DNA from: Pyxicephalus adspersus
Taxonomy: Eukaryota > Chordata > Amphibia > Anura > Pyxicephalidae
Assembly: GCF_032062135.1 (NCBI RefSeq)
Contig: NC_092859.1
Location: 37,017,348 to 37,081,347 of the forward strand
Direction of reading: 5' to 3'
Length of the DNA stretch: 64,000 bases
Shown here: positions 23,395-34,590 of the stretch, piece by piece
How the letters are laid out: each line of letters starts with the position of its first letter
Position numbering within the stretch: position 1 is the stretch's first letter
Program-made: the position numbers and the translations under genes
Notes under the pieces: model-generated
The model's database searches: none
Seen by the model: the letters and a program-made list of their open reading frames with translations, nothing else
What the model was told of the DNA's origin: nothing

Positions 23395-26129
23395 CTATAG
23401 GCCAATATCACTTTTGAATTGCAGTGATAAGATTTTGGCGAAGTTAATGGTCAATAGGCTCCAAAACTTATTGCCCCCCCCCCCCCAGCTTACCAAGCAC
23501 CAACTGGGATTTGTCTGGGGCAAACATTTTTCTAAAGGTGTCCGTGCAGCAATAGCAGTAACAGTCGCAGCATCCGCTCCTAACTCTCCTAAAACAATGT
23601 TATTAAGTTTGGATGCTGGAAAGGCATTTGATAGGGTAGAATGGCCTCTCTTGCACACAGTGCTGGCTCAACGGGCGTTTGGCCATAACTTTTCAACCTT
23701 TATCCAATATCTCTATAGTCTACCGCAAACCGGACTGTTTGTTAATGGTACCCTGTCTTCCCCAGTGGATATGAGCAGAGGTACCCGCCAGGGATGCTCG
23801 CTTTCGCCACTGCTGTTTAATCTGGCTTTAGATCCATTGCTGAGACTTCTTGAATGTTCCCCGGATTTTGTGGGTATTCTAATAAGTACCAAGAGGGTAA
23901 AAATAACGGCATTTGCAGATGATTTACTACTTTATATTACTAACCCAAGGACTAGCCTTCCCGCTATCCTGAATCTTTTTACCCTGTATGGCTCGGTCTC
24001 TGGATACTCTATTAATCTGGATAAATCCAAAGCCCTGTGTCTGACTAACTGTGTTAGACCTGTTTGGGGTTCTCTATATTCGGTGGTCTGGTGCAAGGAG
24101 AAACTGCAATATCTAGAAGTCCAAATCACCAAAAAAACAGCTAAATTGTACGATGCTAATGTCAAACCGTTGTGGCGTGTTGTTAAGACTCAACTACACA
24201 AATGGTCCTCATTTACTCTTTCCTATCTGGGCAGAGTGAGCCTGATTAAGATGTACTTTTGTACACTATTCAAATGTTACCAATTCTGCTCCATCAACCA
24301 GATTCTAAAGAATTATATAGATTATTTTGTTTCTTTGGGGAAGCAAGAGAACATGGGTTAGCATGTATATTATTCACCAATCTGTTAAGAATGGTGGGCT
24401 GAATTTTCCTGATGTAGAAATGTAGAATTGGGCTGCTCTTACGAGATATCTCAGGGATTGGCTACATGATACAAACGACTATACTGACATGTTTTTAGAG
24501 CAGCGAATGTTCCTGAAATACGCCCTTAAATATATGCTACATCTGCACAAGGGAGCTGCTCCCAGCTGCGGTGATTACAAACCCATTTTTATACTCAGGT
24601 AAGCAAGCGTGGCTTATTTTGGATTTTTCCAAATAAATAGTCACTTCACCCTTCACCTTCCGATAGTGAATAACCCAGATACCACTGGTAATCCAGGGCA
24701 GATCGGTTGAGGAGAGACGGGTGATATGACAACTGACAATTGAATCTTTTACTAATAATCTGACCAGGAAGCCCATTTCCTACACAGCTGCAGTGTCTCT
24801 TTACCCTTTTATGGAAAGGGAGGTTTTTGGGTACCATCAAATCTGCTCATTTGTCTCCACAATAAGATGGAGACTTTCGGATAAAGATTGGACCAATGCT
24901 CTGGATAAATTGCTGTTTAAGCCGAATCCAGAAAAGAGAGCCATAACGGAAGTTTATATCTCCTATAAATCCACACTTAATTATGAGGAGAGGAGTACAG
25001 GTTAGTAGTAGATGGCTCTGGGCTCTGTTTGGAGCATTGTCTGAACAGGTCCGAGTAGCCAGAGGATGCAGCAGCCTCCTTGCAATTATATCAATGGTGG
25101 CCAAGGCGATTTTACATAAATTTATAAGTGCAAACCCCCTACTTTGCATTTATTTTTCGTAAAGCTTAGACATGTCCTGCAAATGGACTGGTTAGAAGCC
25201 TCAATTCACAAAGATCTAAAGACGCAACATTTCTTTGAGCTATGGGAGTCATATATAAATGTGCTAACACTGGCTACTAAACCGTGTATAATATCCATGT
25301 TTGAGCAGACTTCCTGGTATGTCACCAGGCTACTGGATAATGATCCACCTGTAGTCTTGTAATGCATTTTATGCAGGATTATGATGGTTTTCTAATGTAT
25401 CCTCTATTGTATGATTTTGTTTATGCAAATGTAACTGCACGATAACTGTTAAGTAATATTAAGTCAATATCTGTATCTTAGTATTGTTAATTTGTTAGTA
25501 TATGGTATATTGATTCACCTGTGTTGATATTTTTCTATTATGTTGTAATGGATGGTTTACAAATTTTTCTGTTATTGGTTTGAAAAAAAAAAAATTTAAA
25601 AAATAAATAAATAAATGAATAAGAAATAATGGACAAGAATAGGCTTCTTAACTGATGGCTACAGGTGCCCCTGCTCCTTTTCCCTGCCATGATTTACATT
25701 GACATAGTGGCGACACAGCACTGACATGGCCAGGGATGATTTCAGACAAAATAGGGTGCTGGGCCCCAAATGCACAGCATTCCAGTTCTCTGATATTCTG
25801 CCGTTTGGGGCATTAGGGATGCAGGTGGGCCTGGGCAACTGACCAGTTTGCCTGCCCTTACAACTGGCCCTGGACATAGGGGCTGGCAGGGGGAACCACA
25901 TTTTGAGGTTTTTTTTAAGATATCAGAAAGATCAATTTAAAGGACTTGTGTTGTCATATAACAAACAAGTTGCAAAACCTTCTTTCTGCTGGCACTCCTC
26001 CCCAGAGCCCCCTAAAGTAGCCAATTAGTTCCAAGGATGGGGCACATACATTACATATAACCTCGATTTCATTGCAGTGCTCAGTGCCTGGTTTTCAGGA
26101 CCAAGTGTTGTCCCATAGAGGTCCTCCAA

Positions 26130-26240
26130 AACAACATAATCCTCTCCTCCTGTGTCATTATATCTATCTGTCATTTTCAACTATTTAATGTACAGCGATG
26201 CGTAATATATTGGCGCTATATTAACAACTGACTATATAAT
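26130..26240 (+). repeat. Fragment of GTACAGCGCTGCGTAATAT-type repeat
   Basis: CCTCTCCTCCTGTGTCATTA followed by TTTAATGTACAGCGATGCGT and GGCGCTATATTAA. The same consensus appears near 49343-49450, so this is a dispersed repeat. Confidence 0.65.
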
Positions 26241-26354
26241 AACCAGCAGATTGATGTATTACACTTGGAACGGAAGAGGGTCAACTGGAAAATAATGAAG
26301 TTGAAAACATGCCATAGTGACCAGTCAGTTTTTTGTATTTATTGTTTAGGAAGA

Positions 26355-26425
26355 TAAAATGTACAGCACTGCGTAATATGTTGTTGCTATATATATCCTG
26401 TTTATTACTAATATTATTAATAGGA
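26355..26425 (+). repeat. Second fragment of the same repeat
   Basis: AAAATGTACAGCACTGCGTA, then TTGTTGCTATATATATCC and a TATTA-rich tail. Only the 3' end of the repeat is present. Confidence 0.6.
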
Positions 26426-27527
26426 ATATTAATAAAAAAAAGATAAAATCGATCATTATGGATAAGTTCTCCACTTTTTCCCCAGTTACAATAATGTATA
26501 AGCCTACAAGGAACAGTAAAATATTTACAGCTAAAGGGGGCCCCTGCTGTTTTCTATGTGCTAGGACATTTACACAGGGCAAAAATTATTCTGGAAGTAA
26601 GAAGTTCCATTTTTTATATCACACCATATTCTTATTCTAGTAATTGTTTTACATGTTACAGTGTGGTCTGCTTATTTCCAATTATTGCACTGTCAGCTAA
26701 AATCAAAGGCGTGTCATTAAAAAAAAGTTGGAATGATGCCGTATTATTTTATGGAATGTTTTTGTAGACCCAATTTTTACAAATCTCATCTCAGCATTAC
26801 CATGTTAACCTCATTTGTGAAAGCAATATTCTGCATATTTAAATGTGCAGCTTTCTGTTCACATGTTCTTCTGGTGGACACTACAAGCAACTGTGCCAAG
26901 AATAGTCCACTATTGCCACCAGAAAATAGGCCTTGAGAAATTGTGAAATGCTGTGCAGCATATAGACAGGAAGGGGCTGAATGAGGCTGAAGCAGATTAG
27001 CAAAACTGAGATACAAAAACCCATTAAAAAAGGAACAACAAATAATTTAAAACATGTCACTTGTTTTTTAAACATATTGTTATATCAAACAATTTTGTTT
27101 AGAACTGTATATACTTAGGGCAGGTATAAGCAATCCTGCACAGCTCCTGGGAGTTCGTACCCCAGCACTGGTTTCTAAACAGCTAGCGTTTGCAGATTTG
27201 ATAGCTGGCGGCAGTGATCAATTCTGAACTACTTCCTGCTGCCCCTATTCATTCACTATGGGGCTGCCGCAGGTAGATGTACATGTAGCAGTTCATTGGA
27301 ATAAGGAAGTGGTAACGGCACTGCAACCTCATGGCCAGTCTGCACATACTCTAACTTGAACATAATCACACTACAACCTGTCTGGGGAGAAAGACTGTAC
27401 GTTTTAGGCTGTTAAAAAAATAACTAAAAATGTTCCTCAGAATACAAAGATTAAATGCAAACCTTTGCACCGTGATGAAGAGCTGGACTAATCCAAATAT
27501 ATAGGGTAAACGTGAACAACCAAATGT

Positions 27528-27544
27528 CCCCTCATTTATGTTTT
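27528..27544. repeat. 17-bp target-site duplication, left copy
   Basis: CCCCTCATTTATGTTTT matches CCCCTCGTTTATGTTTT at 31883-31899 with one mismatch. Confidence 0.85.
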
Positions 27545-30500
27545 GTTTTCAATAGTTTTTATTAGGAAAAACATTTTTTTTATATAACAATGATACAAAA
27601 ACATAAAAAAAGAAAGAACAAAGAGAATAATGACACAAATTGGCCGGTAATCATTCGTTACAGTTCCCGTCTAGAGACAAAAAATTGTAGACATATTTGT
27701 ATCGGACGTGTACATCATTATATGAACCCAAAACCAATTACATCAAAACGGAAAAGAAAAAAAAGAAAATATAAAAGAAGAGGAAGGGGAAAGAGAATAG
27801 AAAAGGGATACAAGCAAGGGGGGAGGAAGACCCAAAACCAGATACAGACACCGTTGTGAGGTAGGGTGGTTTTGACACATAAACACTTTACTAAGAAAGT
27901 AGATCCATATTGAAATCGCCAGGTAAATAATTAGTGATCCAAGGCATCCATACAGTTTGAAAAGAATCAAAAGAATCATTCAGTTTAGCATACAATAATG
28001 AATTAACAACATACCAGTTAACTTCATTTTTCACTTGTTGCACATTGGGAATATTCGAGGACCAGGGCTTCACCAAAGTTTGCTTAGCAGCAGTGAAAAC
28101 AAAATAAAGGAGTTTGAATTGGTGCTTCGTACAATTATTTGGCCGTAGAAGCAGCAACGCTTCAAACGGGTCTTTTCTCATGCTTCTACCCAATAGGGAA
28201 TATACAAGCTGATAAACACCCGTCAAAAACCTTTTTATACGTGGACAGGTCCACCAGACATGATATAGTGTACCAGCTCCGCCACATTGCTGAAAACACA
28301 AATTGGATTGGTTAGGGTGAAATTTCCCCAACCTAGCCGGTACTAAGTACCATCTCATAAGCAATTTACCGGTATATTTGGCCTCATGAAAGCCCACATG
28401 AACTACACCATTAGAAGCCGTGCCCCAGATCTGTTCACACTGGGCAGTATCTAACGATCTGCCAATATCCTCCTCCCATCTAGACACATATAGAGGTTTA
28501 ACTATGACTTCTGCTGAAAGCAAAGAACAATAAATGAGCAAAATAGCACCTTTACCCAAGAGGTCTTTGTCACATTTTTCATCAAACGGTGTAAGTGAGA
28601 GGGGATTAGTGGCATGTTTAAGTAGGGAATGGACAAAATGGCGTAACTGTATGAGAAAATACACAATGAAGGAATTTTGTATTTAGACCTAAAGACTTCA
28701 AATGAGCACACTCCGTTGGCAACTATAAAATCTTTAGCTCTACAAATATCTTTAGTTACCCACTCACGAAAATGAGACGGTGTGTCATATCTCGGAAGAA
28801 AAACTGGGTTACCCACTATAGTTGCCAATGGTTGTGTGGCGACATCAATGCACCAGAATATTTGACATTATTCTATACCTTCAAAGAATGTTGTGTAATA
28901 GGACTAGGCGCTTGCTTACCCATTTTTGGAGGGATCCAAAGCAAGATGTCTAATGCTATGGTAGATAACTGAAAAGCCTCCAAATCAAGCCAAAGCGGCT
29001 TGCTCGTTATAGCGTGGTAGGCAGACAAGGGGGCCAGTAGAGCTGCTCTATAATAGTACAGGATATTTAGCATTGCCAGGCCTCCATAGGCTTTAGGTAA
29101 ATACTGAACTCTTTTGGACACCCTAGGCCTATACCCTTGCACACAAAATCCAAGAAAGTGCATTGGAGGGAATGAATAACTTGTAATGGGATTGCTACTG
29201 GGAAGACCCAGAACGGATATAGAAGTCTTGCTTTTATTTTCAAAGCAGCTATTCTACCCAGCCAAGAGATTTGATACCTCTTCCAAGTTTCTAGAGATGC
29301 CTTAATAGAACCCAATATGGATGTATAATTGGCGGCAAACATGGTATCGTAGGATGATGTCAAGTATATACCCAGATACGACAATTTATGTGACTCCCTT
29401 ATCGGGAAAAAGCTTCTGGAGTTGAGTCAGCGTTTCTATAGAGAGGGAAACATTAAGGGCACTAGACTTAGAATAGTTTACCGTAAGACCTGATAAAGAT
29501 GAGAAATTTAGTAGCACCTGTGTGAGGTTGGGTAAGGAAATGAGGGTATTAGTGACAAAAAGAACAACATCATCAGCGAAAATACACATTTTGTTATGGT
29601 ATCCCCCAATATCCAATCCTGGGATATCCAAATTCGGCTGTACTGGCAGCACCAGAGGTTCCATTGCTAGGGCAAACAACAACGGAGACAACGCACCCCT
29701 GGTGTGTCCCTCAAGCAATAGGAAAATATGCAGAATGAAACCCTGCATATTGCACTGCAGTTCTAGGGTCAGTATACAGTGCTGAATCCAAATAAAAAAA
29801 ATTAGGAACAAAACCCTATGCTCCAAACAAAGTAAAAAGGTAGGACCAAGATACTGTATCAAAAGCTTTGCGGATATTAAGACATAACATAGCTGGAGTA
29901 AGTCTGGATTTTGCTTAGTGGATCAAGTGGAGCAGTCTGCTGATATTATCTTTGGGGGATGAACCCAACCTGTTCCCTGCCAACCAAATTACCTATACCA
30001 GTGTTAAGACAAGTTGCCAAATTTTTAGTCAGCAATTTCACATCGAGGTTTAACAGTGAAATAGGTCTATAATTGGACCAGCTACTATGATTGAAATGGG
30101 GTTTAGGTAGCATACAAATGTTTGAGTATCAGGGCCAAAGACATCCCCCGCAGAAGTTGGTTAAATAATGCAACCAAACATGGTATAAGCAGATCAGAGA
30201 ACTTTTTATAATACAAAGAGGAGAAGTCCTCAGGGCCCGGTCTCTTATGCAGTTTAAGCATTTTTATAGCCCTTTGCACTTCTAATGACGTAATAGGTGC
30301 TTCAAGGGACAGGTGTGGAGAATCAGATATCCAAGGTAGATTAAGGTTAGATAGGGCAGTACGTATATCGTCAGGAGTACTAGTGTCTTGGACAGCATAA
30401 AGTTTACGCAAATGGGAATAAAACTCAGACAAAATTTTAACAGGGTGACTGGATGGGCTGAAATTAGGTATGTTCAAACGGTAAGGCTTAAAATCCCCAC

Positions 30501-31882
30501 ACTCAGATAGGAGTCTCCTAGCTTACATAGAGTCCGGCTTGTTTCCCTTAAGATAATATTTGTTGTGTGTCCATCTGATCTGCTTATCAGCTTGGTCTGA
30601 AAGGCAAACGTCCAATTCCTGCCTAGCTTTATCCAACGCCATCCTAGAGATAGGGTAGGGGCAGACTTGACTTGAGCTGATAAGCTCTGAAATGTATGCT
30701 CCAATAGCTATCTGGGACTGTTATTTCCTCTTGCGTTGGGTCGCTATTTGTATAAAGCAGCCCCGTATAACTTTAGCCCCTTTATGTGCATTCCATAACG
30801 TACTCATGGAGACAGTACCGGTGTCATTTAAGCTCATTGCCAATTTCCAGGGTCACATCAGGATCAGTCAGTAGGGTCCATTAAGAACCCATCTGAATTC
30901 CCTTGGCCAATCATATAAGGGAGACACTGATAATAGGACCGCATCATGGTCAGATAGGATGATATCGCAAGATATGGATGAGGAGAGAAAATTTGAAGAA
31001 ATGAGAACATGGTCAATCCTTGACCAGGTATTGTGGGGATGAGAATAAAACGTATAATCCTGTTTGCAGGCATATAGTTCCCTCCAGCAGTCTACCAAAT
31101 TATTTCTCCTTTAGAAACTTCGCAAATGGGGTAGAACCAGAGTCTAAAGAGTGATCCGACAATACCTGATTGGGTTGGTACCTGTCAAGGGATGGGTGAA
31201 CAATTAAATTGGAGTCCCCAGGCATAACCAGTGTGCACTTCTGATGCAGTTAAGGTAAATATTTGGTTAAAAAACTGGATCTGTTTTGTACTAGTGGCAA
31301 AATAATTCACAATGATGACTGAAATTAGGCCCACTAATATGAGGTATCTACCCTCTGGGTCAGCCACATTCACATCGCATGTAAAATAGAGAGACTTCCT
31401 AAAGCCAGTCAGCACTCCCTTTGTCATCGAGGGGCCATTCGTCACAAAAACTTGGGGGTATGAGCTACAAAAATATTTAGGGCAGGAGGTAGTTAAACAA
31501 TGAGTCTCCTGGAGACAGACTATATTTATGTGTTTGGAGCGGAAATAACGGAAGACCTTAGTCTGCTTGTCTTGGGAATTAAGGCCCTGTACATTCAGAC
31601 TCAATATGGTTATCGGCAATAAAACTGTGTCAGGAGGGTTTGCATTAATTATGTGTCCACAACCACTAAAATAGTAAAAACCTGCGGGTCTGGAAAAGGG
31701 AGAACCTGGAACAGGATAGGAAAAAGGTAAGTAGAGCAGAAAATTAGAATAAGAGGCAAAGAAAAAGCAAAGCAAAAAGAACCAGAAGACACAAATCATT
31801 TGAAGACACAATTCATTTGACATTAATACACAAAAACAACCGCCCACTACCATCGTGGGAAAGAAGGGTGAGCCACACCCAA
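27545..31882 (-). mobile_element. L1/Tx1-like retrotransposon, ORF2-only copy
   Basis: A 4.3-kb minus-strand LINE bounded by a 17-bp duplication with one mismatch. Reading right to left: endonuclease (about 31620-31190), reverse transcriptase (about 30480-29390), C-terminal domain (about 28830-27900), and a 3' end AATAAAAACTATTGAAAAC at 27545-27563 on the minus strand. It lacks ORF1, so it is 5' truncated. Oriented opposite to the LINE at 20375-25608. Confidence 0.9.
27891..31630 (-). pseudogene. Retrotransposon ORF2, broken, minus strand
   Basis: The endonuclease N-terminus reads ITILSLNVQGLNSQDKQTKV and INIVCLQETHCL (frame 31185-32048). TWSRIDHVLISS and SDHDAVLLS follow in another frame (about 31050-30950). 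The reverse transcriptase shows KRPGPEDFSSLYYKKF (about 30240), SPLLFALAMEPL (about 29680) and FADDVVLFVTN (about 29580-29550). The longest intact piece (27891-28664) is the C-terminal domain with CGGAGTLYHVWWTCP, a CCHC-like cluster typical of these elements. At least five frame changes or stops inactivate it. Confidence 0.88.
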
Positions 31883-31899
31883 CCCCTCGTTTATGTTTT

Positions 31900-32169
31900 T
31901 TGTAAATTGTCATATTACAAAGATTTACAAGAATGTTTGAAATAAACATACATACAAATGCAGAGTAATACAGATCAGACAAAGAAGTAAAAATGTGATA
32001 ATTATGCACATAGAATAAATAATTTAAAATGTTTATAAGGAGGCCCATTCATAAAATGCAGGCTTCTGTGTGAAACCTGCTGTACCCATTGGCTCTTTCT
32101 GTTCTTGGTACAAATATAACTCCATGATTAGAGGTAAACATGGTTACTACTTGGACAGGTCACATCTGA
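31900..32169. other. Intergenic, nothing recognised
   Basis: AT-rich flank of the LINE insertion, running into the degenerate minisatellite upstream of slc36a1. Confidence 0.5.
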
Positions 32170-32350
32170 CTACAGCTGGAAAAGGAAAAATGCCCTGGTG
32201 TCAGTGGTTAGTGGTCAGAAATCTGTCCTAGCATGATTTGGAGGAAAAATGCCCCAGTAGATGGTGGTCAGTGGGAAGAAGTGTCAGTGGGATGATGGTG
32301 GTCAGTGGGAAGAAGTGTCCGTGGGATGATGGTGGTCAGTGGGAAACATT
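32170..32350. repeat. Degenerate minisatellite, about 34-bp units (block 1)
   Basis: About five imperfect units built on GGTGGTCAGTGGGAAGAAGT and GGGATGATGGT. Related in wording to the sharper 33-bp array at 32520-32775, and separated from it by about 170 bases of non-repeat sequence. Confidence 0.8.
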
Positions 32351-32519
32351 ATTTTGCAGCTTCGTTTAGAATCCGTGTAAGCCCAGTTGGTGATCAGTGT
32401 ACATGGCTCCAACATTTGTCCCTGATCTTGTAGGGCATTCAGCAGGTCGAAGAGATGGCCAGACATTTAAAGAAATTGGTGGGTATTGGGCCAGGATGTG
32501 TGCAATGGAAGTAAGTGGA

Positions 32520-32775
32520 CCATGGTTGATGGAAAGTGGAAGGAAAGATTCCCGATGCTTGGTGGTCAGTAGTAGGGAAGATGCCCAATAATTAGTGGCC
32601 AGTGGCAGGGAAGATGCCCAATAATTAGTGGCCAGTGGCAGGGAAGATATCCAATGATTGGTGGTCAGTGGCAGGGAAGATGCCCAATGATTGGTGGTCA
32701 GTGGCAGGGAAGATGCCCCATGATTGCTGGTCAGTGGCAGGGAAGATGCCCAATGATTGGTGGTCACTGTCATGG
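32520..32775. repeat. Minisatellite, 33-bp units (block 2)
   Basis: About seven to eight tandem units on GGTGGTCAGTGGCAGGGAAG plus ATGCCCAATGATT. The GGGAAGAT motif recurs every 33 bases (about 32575, 32609, 32642, 32675, 32708, 32741). It ends about 135 bases before the CLEAR palindrome. Because 33 is a multiple of three, the minus strand stays open, which creates a false ORF. Confidence 0.93.
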
Positions 32776-32910
32776 AAGAGTTAACCCGCTTATATTCCAG
32801 AAAGTAGCAGAATTGTTTCCCTAAAAAATGTTTCTGGAACAATAAAGATTTTAAAAAAAAATTGAAAAGGAGAAAAAAAAACTGTTGTGGTGTCGGTCAG
32901 CTGATTAGCG

Positions 32911-32920
32911 GTCACGTGAC
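32911..32920 (+). promoter_or_regulatory. CLEAR-type palindrome GTCACGTGAC
   Basis: A perfect ten-base palindrome matching the TFEB/TFE3 CLEAR consensus. A given ten-mer is expected about 0.06 times in 64 kb on one strand at equal base use. It lies about 60 bases upstream of the predicted exon-1 donor. Confidence 0.7.
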
Positions 32921-32978
32921 TGTAATGTGTGGCGCTGGCTGCTATGGAGTGAAGAAGAAAGCTGTCGGTGCTCTGACG
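32921..32978 (+). other. slc36a1: Predicted noncoding exon 1 (3' part) of slc36a1-like gene
   Basis: The exon would end ...CTCTGACG before the donor GTGAGT at 32979 and splice to the acceptor TCTTTTAG at 37450, giving a leader ending GAAAC before the ATG. The 5' limit is arbitrary because the start site is unknown. The segment carries two upstream ATGs (32925 and 32944). Confidence 0.5.
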
Positions 32979-33189
32979 GTGAGTGCGGCTGGGGGGGCTC
33001 CAACACCCCCGGGACGTCACAGAGACTGGAGGAGGGGAGGGGGCAGGTGGTGCTGTCCGCTCGGCGGGTCCTGAATGCTCGGTTGGTCCTGAATGCTCGG
33101 TGTATTGTAAGGGGTGGACACCGGCAAACAAGTTGGCAGCGACCTGAGGTAGCAGATTTCAGGGACAGGCCCCGCGTGACCCCGGTAGG

Positions 33190-34590
33190 AGGAGGGGGGG
33201 GGGTTGATTAGTGAGGTGATGGGGCGGGAGCACAGGAGGAGGGGGGGTATTAGTGGGGTGATGGGGGGGTATTAGTGGGGTGATGGGGGAGCACAGGAGG
33301 AAGGGGGGTATTAGTGGGGTGATGGTGGAGGGGGTGATTACTGGAGTGGATGTGGAGTGGTTGATGGCATGAAGACAGGAATAGATAGGTGATTAGAAAG
33401 GAGAGAAGTTGGGGTGATGAGTGGCGTCTTGCTATCTATAGAGTGTATCAGGGAACCTATGTATTGTTATGTATTGTCTTGCTGATGCCAGAACAAATCA
33501 GAGATACTGCCATTGTTGCTTTTTAGTGGGGTGATAGCCATATGTATGGGAATAAAGATATGATTAGCAGGAAAAGGCTGATTAGAGAGGTGACCACAGA
33601 AATAATTAGTGGGGTGTCAGGGCTGGAGGGGAGAGATGAATAGCAAGGTGAATGTGTGAGTATAGGGGAGGATAATTATATGAGTACGATACTGGAGAAA
33701 AAGGGAGATTCATGTATTAATACAATACGTGCAGAGCGATATAGGAAAAGTGATGATTTGGTTCAGTAACCGAGAATGGGAAGTGATGTGTAGGCAAAGG
33801 AAAAGGGGATATTAGTATGACAGTGTCAATACTGTAAGAGAGGACAGGGTGGCGGTAAAAGTATTCATAGAGAGTGATAATACGTACTCCGGAGGAATAA
33901 TGTGATGACTGAATACAGGAGGAGCATTATAATAAGCGATGTGATCTAAGCTCAGGAGAAAAGGGTAAATTGTGTGATCTGTACAGACGAGGAGGGAATG
34001 AGTGGTGGGGTTGACAGTGTGAGTATGGGAAGAATTGGGAAGATTACTGGGATAACAGCTACCGTCCTGGAGGAAAGGTGATTGGGATCCTGGATGGATT
34101 GGGTGATTTCTGGTATGACTGTGTGAGTACTGGAGGGAAAGAGCTGGTTTTGGGAAGAGGGTGTAAGTCCTGGAGGGAAGGGGTGATTACCAGGATAACA
34201 GCGTGGGTCCTGGAGGGAAGGGTGATTGTTGTGATAATGGCATGAGTCCTGGATCAAATTTTTGATTACTGGGGTGATGTTGTGATTTTGAAGGGAGGAC
34301 GGTGTAAGTCCTGGAAGGAAAGTGTGTTTATTGGGATGACAGCCTGGAGGCAGGGGGTGATTGTTGGGGTTACAATGTGAGTACACGAGGAGATAGGGGA
34401 TTACTGGGGTGATGGTGTGAGTACAGGAGGAGAGGGGTGTTAGTTGTGTGACAAAATGATTATTGGAGTAGTGTTGTAGGTATGGGGGGAGGAGAAGGGG
34501 TGATTAAACAAAATATAAACAACAAAGGCGTGGTGTATATAGACAGACAGAGGAGAAAAGGGTGATAAGTGGGGTAATAGTGTGAATATT
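33190..34590. repeat. G-rich degenerate tandem repeat in intron 1
   Basis: Imperfect units of roughly 22-45 bases built on GTATTAGTGGGGTGATGG (33190-33350), more scattered remains to 33950, then GGGGTGATTACTGGGGTGAT and GTGTGAGTACTGGAGG (33960-34590). Many units carry GTGAGT or GTAAGT, the sequence of a splice donor. Long G runs are frequent. Confidence 0.8.

Larger units (their letters stand above)
21600..25370 (+). pseudogene. Retrotransposon ORF2 (endonuclease + reverse transcriptase), broken
   Basis: The endonuclease start is visible as LRSWNVAGLNSPQKRKKVL and KPDIVFLQETH (about 21620-21730), followed by a stop. SRIDYILID and SDHAPVVLTL, the catalytic end of the APE-type endonuclease, lie in the frame 22113-22466. 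The reverse transcriptase shows TPGPDGYAAEFYK (about 22906), SYRP split by the hAT insertion, DAGKAFDRVEW (about 23612), GTRQGCSLSPLLFNLALDPL (about 23779) and FADDLLLY (23912-23935). The C-terminal part after 24361 is broken by many stops. Domain order and wording match L1/Tx1-like LINEs. Confidence 0.88.
20375..25608 (+). mobile_element. L1/Tx1-like non-LTR retrotransposon, two ORFs
   Basis: A 5.2-kb insertion bounded by a perfect 15-bp target duplication. It has an intact-looking ORF1 (20378-21154), a decayed endonuclease/reverse-transcriptase ORF2 (about 21600-25370) and an A-rich 3' tail ending in AAATAAATAAAT units at about 25577-25608. The copy begins only three bases before the first internal ATG of ORF1, so it is probably 5' truncated and lacks a promoter. 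A 302-bp hAT element sits inside ORF2. ORF2 stops and frameshifts make it non-autonomous today. Confidence 0.92.
25624..27527. other. Intergenic with repeat fragments
   Basis: Between the two LINEs. Two fragments of the GTACAGCGCTGCGTAATAT repeat are listed separately. Otherwise no gene was recognised; short ORFs on both strands look random. Confidence 0.5.
32880..33240 (+). promoter_or_regulatory. slc36a1: CpG-rich promoter region of slc36a1-like gene
   Basis: This stretch is much richer in G+C and CpG than its surroundings. It contains the CLEAR palindrome, a CGTCAC-type element near 33015 and a GTGAGT donor at 32979. Together with the downstream coding start at 37456, it is the best candidate for the gene's promoter and first exon. 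The transcription start itself was not determined. Confidence 0.6.

Noticed and set aside
27590..27859. Lysine/arginine-rich 89-codon ORF
   Set aside because: It is antisense of the A/G-rich 3' end of the minus-strand LINE.
32366..32842. 158-codon minus-strand ORF with repeated SSLPLTTNHWA units
   Set aside because: It is the antisense of the 33-bp minisatellite. The unit length is a multiple of three, so it stays open without coding.
17000..32900. A second SLC36A paralogue between the two genes, as in mammals
   Set aside because: No [15 protein letters not shown] or FFGTAIF-like exon was seen there; the interval is mostly LINE sequence.
33952..34386. 144-codon minus-strand proline-rich ORF
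   Set aside because: Antisense of the G-rich tandem repeat in slc36a1 intron 1; no domain and no splice context.
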